Shown one piece after another: positions 33,801 to 45,865 of a stretch of DNA of 64,000 nt; positions within the stretch are counted from its first letter, which is position 1; each line of letters starts with the position of its first letter. The stretch comes from Portulaca oleracea (Eukaryota; Streptophyta; Magnoliopsida; Caryophyllales; Portulacaceae). The translations under genes were made by a program, and so were the position numbers. The stretch is taken from positions 3,045,501-3,109,500 of the forward strand of contig CM055871.1 of the NCBI GenBank assembly GCA_029582165.1. The letters run 5' to 3'. A model generated the notes under the pieces. It saw nothing but the letters and a program-made list of their open reading frames with translations, did no database searches and was not told where the DNA came from.

Positions 33801-35958
33801 TCGTTACGTTGGAGTTGAAGGATAGTAAATTGAAGGATGAGGATCCCATGGCAGCAATTGGGGCACTGCAGCACCTGAAGTTTCTTAGGCTATCAAATTG
33901 TTACCTTGGGAACACATTTACCTGCAAAAGCAGCTCTTTCCCCCAACTGGAGGAGCTCTACTTGGCAAACTTGGCGAACTTGAACGAGTGGACAGTTGAG
34001 AATGGGTCTTTGTTATGTCTTAAGAAGCTAGAGATTGTACGCTGTAAGCAACTGATGTGTTTTCCCAAAGGCTTGTTGCTTGTCAACAGCCTCGTAGAAG
34101 TGGAATATTTCGCAGTGCCCAAGGAATTTGCGCAACAAGCTAGTGAACTTGGGTGGTCACCCAAGTATAGACTGCCCCACTATTTTGAATCCATCATCGA
34201 ACAGAGTGACTCTCTTCTTGATACCTTCTCCATGAAGAAACTGTATGAGCAGCTCACTGCCGGGATTTTCTTAAATCAAAAGCAGCAGGTATGTTGGTTG
34301 CCAATAGCAGGCGTAGCCTGACTTGGGCTTAAACCTCCCAGATTTCTTCCAATGTTGAAAACTTTTGCGCAATTCGTTAATCTAATGACAAAATCTGACA
34401 CTTCTTGTTTTGTATTGTTGTTTGGCTCACATCAATATGTGAAATTGATCAAATTTAGAAATATTGGATCCTCAAGCAAGGTGATAGTTACTATAACTGC
34501 TTTATGTTGTACGCCATGGATCTTTTTCCACTTCCACTTGATGATACGTGGTTGCAAACGACATCGAATCCTGCTCCTAATGAACTGTACAAAACAATGA
34601 ATTCGGCAGAAAGGTATGAGCGATTAATTTCCAACCTCCCCCCCCCTCCAAAATAGAAAAAAACAGTCAATTACTTAGGACTTAGGAAGATTGTGTGCCA
34701 CAATTATTTTGGACCACCACCAAGCTTATACCCTAAATATCATGGATTTTGACTTGTGTTTGCTCCCAAACTTAGCACAACACTTCCCTACGATGTTTAG
34801 TAATTTTACAAACTTTGTCCCAAATTTTTTTGAATTTCTTTCTAATTTTTATGATTTCCCCCCCTTTTATTTCTTAAAGAAATCATAATAATTATTCGGG
34901 TTCTCAGCAAAAAATATCTAAAAATTCTTTTAGTACCTACACTTCATAAACTTTCTGGTGCAAAAAATTAGGAAAATGTGAAAATTTTAAAAAAACCCCT
35001 AAGTGAAATATGGATGTAGATTTGGTACCAAAAAAACAATTTTATTTTTGGGACTGCTGGCATACAAAAAAAAAAAGAATGGATTATTATCATCCAATTG
35101 CTAAAACTAAAAGTAAGAACTATTAGAATCCAATTTCCCAATTACTTACATCCAGTGACTACTTATTATCCATTGGGTCATCACTTGGAGAACTCTAGAA
35201 ATTTGATGGAAACCCAGGAATTTCATATGGAAATTCAAAGCAATTCAATAAATAATGAAGAATAGTTTGAGAATTTTAGAGAGAGAGAGAGATATTCAGT
35301 TATTCATGATAAAACTGGCCATTACCCATTACAACCATGCAATTTATTTCCTTCCTAGTACTTTCTAAATTGTGCGACAGAACTTCTTTGGGTTTCTGAT
35401 TAGATTGATGAGATTAACACTTTAATTTCGAATGGTACTCCCATTGCACCATCTCAGCATTCACAAATTGAACTTTACAATTAGGTAAATAGTAATGATA
35501 GGTTCTGGATATGAATATCAAAACTATTACTCCACAAAAAGAACCCTTCATTTCAATCTAAACCCTACCTAATACTTGCTGTTTTTTTTGGCAGTGATGG
35601 TACATTAATTGAGGTAAAACAGGTGAAAGTGCCCCTCAAACTTCATGGAAAATTTGACACAAGAAATCTTTCTTCAGGAGTCGTCTACGAAATGGCTTTT
35701 GTGATTAAGTTACCTCAAGCAGCTTGTGCAAGTCCCATCTCAGGATGTGTGTGTGAAGTTTCCTTCGCAACACCTCCTTATGATAGGCCTTCAGAGAGGC
35801 ATGAGCACTCATTGGATGACAAGCCAAGAGATGAATGGATACGGCTTTTAGCTGGTACATTAGAAGTAACCGAATTTACAGGAAAGCTTGCCATTTCCTT
35901 GATAGGGTTGCAACCCGGGGCAGTAATCAAAAGCGTCACTATTGAGCCTGTGTTATGA
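30868..35958 (+). CDS. CC-NB-LRR resistance-type receptor with C-terminal PP2 domain (four exons)
   Basis: Intracellular immune receptor of the plant CNL class. Exons are 30868-32507, 33073-34288, 34459-34613 and 35595-35958. Donors are GTAATG, GTATGT and GTATGA; acceptors are TGTCCAG, AATTTAG and TTGGCAG. Phases are 2, 0 and 2 and all joins are open, giving 1,124 residues. Residues 1-170 are an Rx-N coiled coil with AEDVIE (EDVID motif, 71-76). The NB-ARC domain shows the P-loop GMGGSGKTT (197-205), kinase-2 LVVLDDVW (273-280), RNBS-B SKIVITTR, GLPLA (367-371), RNBS-D CFLYLATFPED and MHD (498-500), so nucleotide-binding residues are intact. Exon 2 encodes LRRs such as LPASIGNLRNLLTLD. Exons 3-4 (about 953-1124) encode a phloem protein 2/Nictaba-like lectin domain: YNCFMLYAMDL, KLHGKFDTRNLSSGVVYE, DDKPRDEWIRL and GAVIKSVTIEPVL. 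Alternatively the PP2 part is a separate transcript, but the phase-0 join to exon 2 across a 170-base intron favours fusion. No inactivating break seen. Confidence 0.87.
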
Positions 35959-37280
35959 GACTCTTAACTTGCACTGGCTTATATCCCCTCTTGGTCATAA
36001 TCAAAGGTATACAACTTTTGGGCATAACCTCACAACTTGTGATTTGAGATTCCGATTGTAATGGTTTCATAGCTGAAACAAATGTAATGTATTTCCTTTC
36101 TTGGGGATTCGTAGGCTGCTATTTTCTTTATGAACATTAAGATTAATCCAAGCATAGTGAGGACAAGGGGTCAAATTTACCCAAAGTGGAACGGTTGTAC
36201 TAAGCATCAAAGCTAACTAGTTTGCTTCTTCATCATAAATGGATTCTGTGTATTTTACAGACTTTTTCTTCTGAAGTCAGTTTCACTATTTAGGCTCATC
36301 CTGCATGCTGGAAGTTTGTATTCTTTTTCATTTCAACTGCTTTGTTCTAACATACAGTAACTCAGTAAGCTGTCCGCCACCTCTCATGGCTGATTACCTC
36401 TAGGAACGATTTTTTCTAATTGCCATTTAAGCTTTTTTAACAGCTGAAGCCATCATTTGACTCCATCTTGGTCATCAGAGAGTCTGAAAAGCGTACTCTA
36501 TTATTAGGTATTCTTGAAATTCTTTGTTAGAGAATCTGTTGGTTTGTAATGTAATTGCCAGGGATTTTATTAATTCAAACAGAAAATCATTTGTAGCATT
36601 AGATAGTACTAGAAGGACTAAGCTTGCATGAAGAATCTGGAAATTGATGGACTTTCCTAAATACTTGATGCAGTTATAGCCAAACACCAACTACAGCTTG
36701 TTTTGGAGTACCCAAGGAAATTTTACTGATAACCAATAAGCGATGGTTGAACAATCAACTCTCTTGTCAATAGTTGTTCCACCAGCAAGCTCTACCAGCA
36801 CAGTTTCTGGAGTTGTTGGTTTTCACATGCTTAGTTAATTCTGTTCCTTTTAGGACATTGACTAGTCCACAGCTTCTTAGTTATCGCGGAGTATTTCTGC
36901 AATTATAATTGCTTTGTGGCATGTGACAGTATCATTTATGTTTACATGGGTGATGGACATTGTGGGCTTGCTATCTGCTGGTGGGTAAGATACAATTTAG
37001 CAATTGTTCAGGATGGGATGAAATGACAGAAAGGTATATTCAATTTATATCATCACTTCATGCATCACTATGAGATCATATACCAAGCCCGTGATTCATA
37101 CTTTGGGGGGGGGGGGGGGGAGGGTGTGTTAGAGGGATTTAGTGACAAGGCATGCATTGACCCTTTGACCACAGGACTCTTTCTGAGTATGTGCCTGTGC
37201 CCACGGAAACCCCAGTGTCCTGTGGATGCTTAATAGTGGCGAAGGGGTCCCTGATTTACTTCTACTGTAAATTCAGCGGG
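35959..37280. other. 3' flank of the NLR-PP2 gene
   Basis: Sequence just after the stop looks like a 3' UTR, with AATGTAATGTATT near 36082 as a possible polyadenylation region. No other gene is seen. A run of 16 G lies at 37105-37120. Confidence 0.5.
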
Positions 37281-39480
37281 CACAAGAAAACAATGGTAGA
37301 GAAACTTATGTTTATCAATGAAATACAGTTAAAGGTTCCGTTCTTCATTTCCATTTGGTTTCTTCTATACGCATTTGACAGTACAAAACCTTTAATGGGA
37401 TTCCATCTTGGAATTGTTCAGTGTCGGTGCTAGAGGTCAAGGTCGCTGAGGGCGAGATATTGTGTTGGTAGATGGTATTCTTCGTCACGAGACAAGATCG
37501 TTGTTTGTGGCATGGAGGTAAAGGTTACCATTCCCTTCATTTTTTGCTTGCATGCCTGTTAACATTATTTTTTCCCATCATTTTTATTATTATTTTTGTA
37601 CTATACTGCTTATGGATTAAGACCAAATGAATTAGGATTTAAGAACATACCATGCTAGTGAAGGGAAATATTGATTGATTCACCAAAGTCACTCCTTTGG
37701 CAATTTGTCATGCTCTGTGATTGTGTATAGAGGATATGTTATCCTTTGGGAATTGTTTCCCGGCAGCCCACTCAGATGTCACCCCATTTTCTAAACAAAT
37801 CTTCTGTTCAATCATGTTATGTAGCATACTTTACCATTTCTAGGTTTCTTATTATTATATTCTTCAAATTTGCTCTGTAATCCTCAGTGTATGTGATACA
37901 GGGAGCATTTTGCATCACAAAGAAACATAGGCAGCACAGGGTATCAAAGACAACAGCACAGGTTATGATGAATTGCCAAATCTGGGATTTACCTTCAAAA
38001 TAGCTGCTTCCGATGAACTGAGTTTTTTATGTTATTATTATCCCAGTGTTTTCTTTTTCCATTTGTTACTAAGTTTTCTCCCAAATGATGTATTTTGACA
38101 GGGCCTTGAGCATGAAATTGCAGGAACAGGCATTAGTATAGGTCCGGTACACAAGAAGGATGTTCTGAAAGCAAGTGTCCTGCTTGAAAAGAAGAAAGAG
38201 TATGCAACAATCATGGCGATTGATGTCAAGGTGAGACCAGAGGCTCAGGAATATGCAGCTCAAGCTGGTGTCAAGATTTTTACTGCTGACATCATTTATC
38301 ACCTCCTTGATTGATTTTAGGGCTTTAATCGACAATATCAAGGACGAAAAGAAAAGAGAAGCTGCTGGTGATGAAGTCTTTCCTTGTGAACTTAAGATTT
38401 TACCTGTTTGCATGTCAACAAAAAAGACCCTACTGTTTTTGAAATGGAGGTTCTTGATGGAATCGCTAAGGTATTCTCTTTTTTTTTTAATAAAGAAAAT
38501 CCATTTTCTCTATGCATATTTATATAGAAAAACATTCATGAAGCTTCAAAACATGGATCATATGTGTGCACAAATGTTGTTGGGGGCTGTGAAAATGGGT
38601 TAATTATAAAACAAGTGAGGGACTATATTTGGAGGTTCTGTACCTAATTTCAATCATCTCACATACAGAGCAATCAAGGGAATGCCAATAGCCATAAAAT
38701 TTAGTTCCATGAGAAATACAGTGAGTAACGTTCTAGTGTCTTGGCACATCCAAACGGGTATTGTCAATATCCCATCCCTTGATCGATTTAGCACACCTAA
38801 CCTATTTGAAAAAATGTTCATCTTATCTCATCAGAGATGCATCATCCAACCCAATCAAATATGAGTCTCAATAGTTCACTGAGTTAATTTGATTCCCGTC
38901 CCCCTTTATGGGAGAGCTACTGACTGGATGCAAATGAATTTTTTGTGCCATTAATCTTGAATTTGTGATATACACCTGCTTTGAATTACTTAGTTTATTA
39001 TATACTTGTGACCTGCATGTTTATATAACTTATATCAAATCTTAGTGAAATGTCTCTTGAAATGACTCTTTATGTGCAGCAACCAGTTTATTCGATCTGT
39101 GAACGTGTGTATATGTCAAACTGGTGTTGCGGTGGTTGTTTTCAAATTGAGCTCCCTTACGCTTTGTGTCATGGTTTATGTTAACTGTTAAACTTTCCAG
39201 ATTACATATGCCATAGAAATGCACTGTTATCTTTTGATGGCTAATTTTGGGTTTGTAGTCAGCGGCCAAAAGTGTCCCGTCTCATAATCTGTTCATTGGA
39301 TTTTCAGTGTAGCAAGTTTTTGGTGTCGTTGCCTGATTATACCCTTTAGGGGGGAATTCCAATTTGCATCCCCTCAGACATTGGCTGGATTGCATCAATT
39401 AAAGATAATTAGAAAGCAATCGACGCTACAAAGAAAGGCCAACAGGTGTCCATATTAAGGAATGATATTTCTCTTTATGG
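37281..39480 (+). pseudogene. Decayed fragment of eIF5B (translation initiation GTPase), C-terminal half
   Basis: Blocks in order match eIF5B domains II-IV. About 37281-37334 gives KKTMVEKLMFINEIQ. 37421-37517 gives VLEVKVAEG, DIVLVDGIL and DKIVVCGME in shifting frames. 38102-38470 gives GLEHEIAGTGISIGPVHKKD, VLLEKKKEYATIMAIDVK, AGVKIFTADIIYHLLD, then after stops IDNIKDEKKREAAGDEVFPC. About 39349-39440 gives GIPICIPSDIGWIASIKDN. Stops (for example near 38312), frameshifts and a missing middle part show it is dead. GT and AG borders remain (after 37517, before 38102, after 38470), so it comes from a genomic copy, not from retrotransposed mRNA. The GTPase domain is absent. It lies between the NLR gene and the copia cluster. 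Confidence 0.85.
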
Positions 39481-40029
39481 TGGTAGAAGATATTAGTAGT
39501 AATGACATTACAAAGCAGTTGGTGATTGAAACTGGGTTATCTGATTCTTGTTGATGATGCAAAGAAGTAATGAAATCAGAGTCTCATCTCATAAAATGCT
39601 TTAATCAAAATCCTATGATTAAATCAGTTGAAAAATATTTATTTTGGTGGACTAATGTAATGTTAGTAAACGCAAGGCTATGGATGGAAGTTGGGACAAT
39701 TTCTTCTTATGATTGATGCAATTGATGGGCGAGTTGTAGCTAAGTTGGTGTATTTTCTGCTAACCGGTTGCTCATGTGGCTTGTGTAGATGGCAAAAGGA
39801 TGAAGAGATGGATACATGTTTGTTTGGCTCAAAAGTCACAATGTCTAAATTGCCTCTTAATTCCTGACAGATTGTTGGTAGTACTGCAGAAAATGTGTCG
39901 AATACACTTTCGACTTTAATGTTGAGCTTGCAAGCCGCATTTCCAGGAAATCAATTGATGTGGAAAATGTTCAATACAACAGTTAACAACGATTTCTAAT
40001 ACAAGCGGAAGCAAATTCTAATATTTCCC

Positions 40030-41034
40030 GAGTGCTTGGATAAAAATGCCACTAAATTTTCCGAAATAATAAAAAATGCCACTAAACTTAGAAAACTATC
40101 AAAATTACCCTTAATCTTTCTATAATGGTCAAATATGCTCTTCTAAAATTTTTTGACTGGCTGTAACCAGTTTCCAAGTGAAAACCTTTGGAAAAAATAA
40201 AAACAAAAGTAGAAAAAGTTATATGGGAAAACGTTGGGATCCATGTTTCCATCTTCCCTCCATACTCATCTCTCTCCTCTGCACTTCAACCCCATCTTCT
40301 TCCTCTTGAAACAGCAGACCCATCCCAAGTTAAAAACCCTAAACCCTAAATCGGAAAAGTGTTGAAGCAAATAGTGGCAGTTCTGTCGGACGGTGGCCCG
40401 GTGGTCGGAAAGTGGTGTAGTCTGAGATGATGATACCAACTTGTCCCCTTCTGGTACATTGTGCCAACCGACGGATTGGGTTGGCCATGGTAAAGGAGGT
40501 CATGATCAACGGATTTCTTCCACATTCACAGCGAATGTTCAAGTCTGATGTACAGTAGCATCGTACACAACTTTGGGAGTTGTCATTGACACCATGAGAC
40601 TGACCAAATGAGCTTGATATTTTGAGAAGATGAAGAAAATGGAAGATAAAACAAAACAGGGGAAAGAGAAATGGAAGGGAAGAGAAGAAACAAGAGGAAG
40701 AGGACAAAGTGGTAGTGGGAGTGGGGAATCAGGGTATAAGAAGTGGGAGGGAGAAGATGAAAGAGTGAGTTTTTGAAAGAAAAGATGGAGTGTGTAGAAG
40801 AAGTTTAGTTTGGGGGCATGGATGTGATGTGTGTAGACTGCCCGTTGAAAAACAAGGGCCTTTTCTGATTTTTTTTTTTTAAAATTAAGTTTTTGAATGG
40901 TAACCTGCTATTGAAGGTTAAAAGGGTATATTTGATTATTATGGAATGATTAAGGGTAATTTTGATAGTTTTCTAAGTTTAGTGGCAATTTTGATTATTT
41001 CGAAAAGTTTAGTGGCACTTTTATCCAAGCACTC
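40030..41034. mobile_element. Mutator-like element carrying a GRF zinc-finger fragment (Pack-MULE-like)
   Basis: Inverted arms of about 130 bp begin GAGTGCTTGGATAAAA at both ends and stay similar through AACTATCAAAATTACCCTTAAT. The 10-bp direct repeat AATATTTCCC flanks it at 40020-40029 and 41035-41044, as expected for Mutator-type transposition. It interrupts the 3' LTR of the decayed copia element. The interior holds no transposase but does hold gene-like sequence on the minus strand (40339-40707). Confidence 0.9.
40339..40707 (-). pseudogene. Captured GRF-type zinc-finger sequence
   Basis: A 122-codon open frame contains CECGRNPLIMTSFTMANPIR followed by RLAQC. This fits the GRF zinc-finger pattern: CxCG, then Ser/Thr, an N-P-x-R motif and a further Cys. 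The upstream part has a hydrophobic LFCFIFHFLHLL stretch of doubtful meaning. The downstream part ends without the usual coiled coil and membrane segment of small plant GRF proteins. It lies wholly inside the Mutator-like element, so I read it as a captured or mobile-element-associated fragment. Expression is unknown. Confidence 0.7.
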
Positions 41035-41780
41035 AATATTTCCCCTCTTGTATTGTAAAATGAGCAAATCACAAACAATCAAATTACTCAACCAACATGA
41101 TATGGACAACAAGTGGATAGCAAACACATCAAACATCAACACCAAACAGTCAAAGACACCAAATTTATGTGGAAACCACAACGCGTGGAAAAAACACGGG
41201 ACCGTTAACGAATGGTACCAAAACCTCCATTAATCAACTAAGAATATAAGCGGGTACTACCAATGTCTTCTCTAGCTTAAACTAGAGGGATTACAATCTT
41301 CAAGGATTAACTTGGAACAACAATTCACTGCAAAACTCACCAAATTAGGTGGAACAACATAAATTCATAAGTAGCTGATTGTTGGACTATAACTTGAGTT
41401 GGGAATGTCAAAATGATAATCACAAAGTTGGATTCGAAGAGAAGGAGTCAAGAACAACATAGTAAAATTTGAAGTCGATCGCATGTCATTTGATTGTCAA
41501 TCGGACCAAAAATGGGACTGCAATACTTCACTTCTACTCTCCTTTCATTTTTCTCCCTTCTTTGTTTTGTATGTATTTTCTACTGTCTCATCCCCAACTG
41601 CCCAGTAGAATACGATCTCTTAATTTACTCAGTACCCCTAAGAAACTTCCTTAAGAAGCTAATAAAAGAATAGTCATTTAGGCCCTTTTTAAAACACATT
41701 TAAATTAGCCCGAATAAATATATTAGGTCCAAAAAGTTCACTTGGGCCCCTTTTTTCCATGTAGGAGGGAATACCTAACA
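41035..41780 (-). repeat. 3' LTR (main part) of the decayed copia element
   Basis: On the minus strand it starts TGTTAGGTATTCCC directly after a purine tract and continues to GAGGGGAAATATT, where the Mutator-like element interrupts. It then resumes leftward from 40029 to about 39965. Frames at 40939-41181 and 41469-41654 are shadows. Confidence 0.65.
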
Positions 41781-42015
41781 AATCTCCTCCTCACTCTTAC
41801 ATAGGGGGTTTCTTCAAACCCGCTTCAATCTACAAGTAACAAGCTTGCTTTTGGGTAGAATTTTCTTTAATATATCTGAACCATTTTGATCAGTGTGAAC
41901 TTTCTCAATTTGCAACAAGTTCTCTTTCACCACTTCTCAAATCCAATAGTACCTTCTTCGCTTGTGTTCGGTTCGGGAATGGTAGGTGGCATTCTTGGCA
42001 AGGTGGATTGATGAC

Positions 42016-43460
42016 TGCGTTTCATGACTATGTTTTTGGGGGTTTTCAATAGTGAGTTAGGGATAGTTTTGAGTGCGAACCTTTATTTTTATTCCAATTT
42101 CCTACTACACTTGGTGTTGTTGTTTTTTATGTGAATTTGTAGGTTTTGAGGCCAAAACACTAACTTTCTCTCAACTTCAAGCAAGAGTGAAGTCACCCCG
42201 GGCCTCTGCATGTCATACCCAAACGGTGGTACAAATCTGGAACGAAACGGAGCTCGGAATACCCAGACAGTAGCCACCACGGTCTGACCGTGGTGGTGGT
42301 CACGGTCCGTGGCGGGGCAGCTGCTTATTATCGTTGCTGTTTTGTGAATGAAAGAAGAAAGAAACGAACCAGTGGCCACCACGATCAGCCTGTGGGGAAG
42401 GCAGCGTAGAAAAGCAAGGCAGACTGCGTGTTGAGGTCGGTTGTTTTCGCGAGTAGAAAAGCAAGGCAGCGACGGTTTTTTGATATTCGGTCGTTATTTA
42501 TCATTTTTTCTTCATTCTTTGGCCGGAAAAGAGAGAAAAAAACCCTAATAACCCCCATCTACTCCTCAACTCTCCATCAAGATTCAAGATTGAGATCGAT
42601 TCGAGGAGAAGCGAAGACCAAGATTCGAGAGGAATTCATCGACGCTCGCGAGGAAGACTCCACACCGGGATCGAAAGACTCAACGGTTCTATTCTTCGTA
42701 GTTATCTTTCTTCTTTGATTTCTTTCTTTGTTTTGAGAATCAATCATGATGTTTGGAACTTGTGTTATGTTTTCTTTGATGATGAGTGAGTAGCTTTCTT
42801 GAATTATAGGGTTTTGCAACCCAAAACAATATAGTTTGATTGATCATTATTAGTTTTTGCATGAATTCTTGTTTTGAATCAATAGAAGGTTGTGTTTTCC
42901 ATGTTTATGAATATTCTTAAGGCCTTGAATATTTGTAAATTTAAGATTAACCTGAGAAGTACTGAAAGATGAATTAGGGTAATCTGACTATCAACCTGTC
43001 TACCTAGGCTTGCGAAAGTTGAGAAAGGAGTAATGAACTAGGGAATCATTAGATAAACTTACTTTTTGAGACTTTCAATTCTGTTTAACCTAAAAGGCAT
43101 GCGAAAGTTGTTGATTAGGTTGTTTAATTCTATTTAGCATCGAAAGGGCGATAGGATTCAGAGGTTATCGATTCTTGATTCGTTCTTGAATGTATGATTG
43201 TGCAGGCTAGGTTTTAATAATCGAACTCGTTGTTAGGTTAGCATCTCCCTAGAAGTCTTTCTCTCTTGATAGAATTTTTGATTGATTTTCTTTTTCCTGC
43301 TTTATTAGTTTTAATTAGTTTTTAAAACCTTTTCAAACCCAAAAACCTGATTAGCTTAGCAATTGAGATAGAGATTAGTTTTCTGTGCTGCTAATTGAGT
43401 CCCTGTGGGATCGACCTTGACGTGCTACTCCGTACACCGTGCGCTTGCGGCCCTGTCATA
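42016..43460. mobile_element. LTR-like insertion (1.45 kb) with GATGAC target duplication
   Basis: GATGAC flanks the insert at 42010-42015 and 43461-43466, and the copia RNase H sequence reads through if the insert and one duplicate are ignored. The insert has no pol. It contains CCCTGTGGGATCGACC near its right end and a leader rich in GATTCGAGG and TCTTTCTTTG, features common in LTRs of large plant retrotransposons. Best read as a solo LTR, family uncertain. The target size (5 or 6 bp) depends on the exact end. Confidence 0.72.
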
Positions 43461-43466
43461 GATGAC

Positions 43467-44539
43467 ACTTTGATTATCACAATAGAGTGCACATTTTTCT
43501 TGGTTCAAACCAAGCTCTTTTAGGAAATTCTTTATCTATAATTGTTCCTTGCCAACTTGAACGGCTGCAATATACGTAGCTTTGGTGGTTGACGATGCAA
43601 TACATTTTTGTGGTCTTGATTGCCAAAACACAACAACACCTGCAAAAGTTATCAAGTAACCAAAAGTAGACTTGCTAGAATCAATATCACTTGACATGTA
43701 AGCATCTGTGTAATCATCTAGCATAGGTTGTTCATGTCCATAGTATAAACAAACTCCAGAAGTACTTCTTAGATATCATAGTATGCACTTCACTGTTGCC
43801 CAGAGCTCCTTACTAGGATTAGACATGAACCGACTAACGACCCAAACTACATGTGCAATGTATTGCCTTGTACAAACCATAACTTACATCAAACTTACAA
43901 CAACTGAAACATAGAGAACTTTCTTCATGTTATCTTTGTCTTCCTTACTAGTAGGACACTTACTAAAATTCAATTTCATTTGGCCTGCAAGTGAAGAACC
44001 AACAAGTTTAGCCTTGTCCATATTGAATTTTTTGAGCACCTTCTCAATGTACCTCTCTTGGGATAATAGTACTTCTTCTTCTTTCTATGCCGAGAGGTAG
44101 TCATGCCTAAAATTTGCTTTGCAGGACCAAGATCCTTCATTACAAAGGATTTACTCAAAGCATTCTTCAGGATAAAAATCCTCTTGGTGTTAGAACCAAC
44201 AATCAACATATCATCAACATATAATAGGAGAATTAAGAAGCCACCTTTGTAGTAGTGCTTTACAAGCACGCGATGATCTGCATGTGTTTTGTGCAATTGA
44301 TGTTAGAACATAAATGAGTCAAATTTCTTGTACCATTGTTTAGCTGCTTGCTTTAAACCATATAAGCACTTTTTAGCTTGCAAATAGGTTTCTCCTTGCC
44401 CTTAACCTAGACATCTTTGGGTTGGTTCATACAAATGTCCTTCTCTAAGTCACCATGGAGGAAAGTAGTCTTCACATCAAGTTGCTCAATCTCCAAGTCG
44501 ATGCTTGTAGCTAGCATAAGTACAACTCTGATTAAAGAC
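43467..44539 (-). pseudogene. RT/RNase H part of the decayed copia element
   Basis: Minus-strand frames show LLLYVDDMLIVGSN (reverse transcriptase active site, about 44190-44232), MKDLGPAKQILGM, then RNase H-like DSSKSTFGYLITFAGVVVFW and SSTTKATYIAA. Stops and frameshifts separate them. The left end continues past the LTR-like insert at 42009-41794 (DQNGSDILKKILPKSKL). Confidence 0.85.
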
Positions 44540-45811
44540 TGTTGAGTTACTCTTAATATTATAATTTTGATGCAAGACAAAAATAGATAAATAAATATGG
44601 CTAATAGAAGAAAGATATGAATTGATCATTATGATAATATTTGATATATCATCTTGATAATATTTGATATGAATTGATCAATCATGATAATTGGGATCCA
44701 TGACATCTAAGGATACAAATTGATTTGATCATTAAGATAACTTATGTACAAATTTATGTGGGAGTGTGCTAAAATAATACAAGCACAAGTATCATGATTC
44801 TTTACATGTCTACATGCATATCTTTATTGATTGATTATATTTTTAGGTGCAACTAAGTTGATTTTTTACATGCATATCTTTATTAATTAACAGCATGATA
44901 TACATATATATGCATGTCAAATATATACTCGTACATATGCAAGGTCATGAGAAAAAGTGCAATAAATGTATTTCTTGATCGATTTGACATCTCACAAAGA
45001 TAATGATTGCTTGCTTTATGTATACAAGTTTGAAGTGATTATGCAAATCAAGTCTCAACATTATTAATTGATCATACTTATCATCTTGCAATACATTTAC
45101 AAAAAATACATGGGATACATATATATTTGCATATCAATTATGATTTATAGGGATAACTCATCAAGAATTGAGATTATCTTGGCATATCACTTACAAGGAT
45201 GACTCTCACATCTCTTGCCAATATCAAGTTATTATGTTTTGCTCTTGGAGATCATGCATATCAAGGATGAAGAAGTTGCCGAATTCGGTGGATTGAGTCT
45301 TGGCCATTCAACCCTAAAGACCACTATATATACAAGGAATTCATGGTCACTCAAGACACAAGAAACAAGACAAGCATACTACTCACTTGAGCGTTATTTC
45401 ATACTATTGTTTGTGAGATCACCAAAGAATTATTGTATTACATTTCTACTTTCTATTTGAGCCAAGAGTATTAGGGTGAGGACTAGGAGTTGAGAGGAAG
45501 ACTCCTCCCACACTTAATTGAGAGGTGATATTAAGTGGTGGGTTAGATCTTGAGAGTAGAGGAGACTCTAAGATTGTCTACGGTTCATCCTAATAAGAGC
45601 TCGAGATTCAATCTTAGAGTTGGAGAACTCTAGGCGGTGACGTACTCCATTGGGAGGAACATCGTTAACAACCACCGTGTCATTTATCATTTATTTTCCG
45701 CACTTTATTTCCGCAATTTAATTTCATATTTAAATTTACGCATCTTATTTTAATTAAATTTTTGTTTGTAATTACCCTATTCACCCCCCTCTAGGGTAAT
45801 CTTATCTTTCA
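44540..45811 (+). repeat. SIRE-like copia 5' LTR
   Basis: TG...CA ends. It contains CACTATATATACAAGG (about 45320), a likely TATA box of the element. A frame at 45215-45460 recurs unchanged in the other LTR and is not a gene. Confidence 0.93.
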
Positions 45812-45865
45812 ATTGGTATCAGAGCCTAACCTATTTGCGTGACTTAACCGTCTATAGGAACGATC

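Noticed and set aside
35595..35958. PP2 exon as an independent small gene
   Set aside because: No promoter or start fits as well as the in-phase splice chain from the LRR exon, though transcripts are needed to be certain.
36475..36690. Minus-strand frame in the NLR 3' flank
   Set aside because: No motif, AT-rich, no splice or promoter evidence.
45215..45460. 81-codon open frame in the SIRE-like LTR
   Set aside because: The identical frame occurs at 52142-52387 in the partner LTR; it has no motif and is an LTR by-product.
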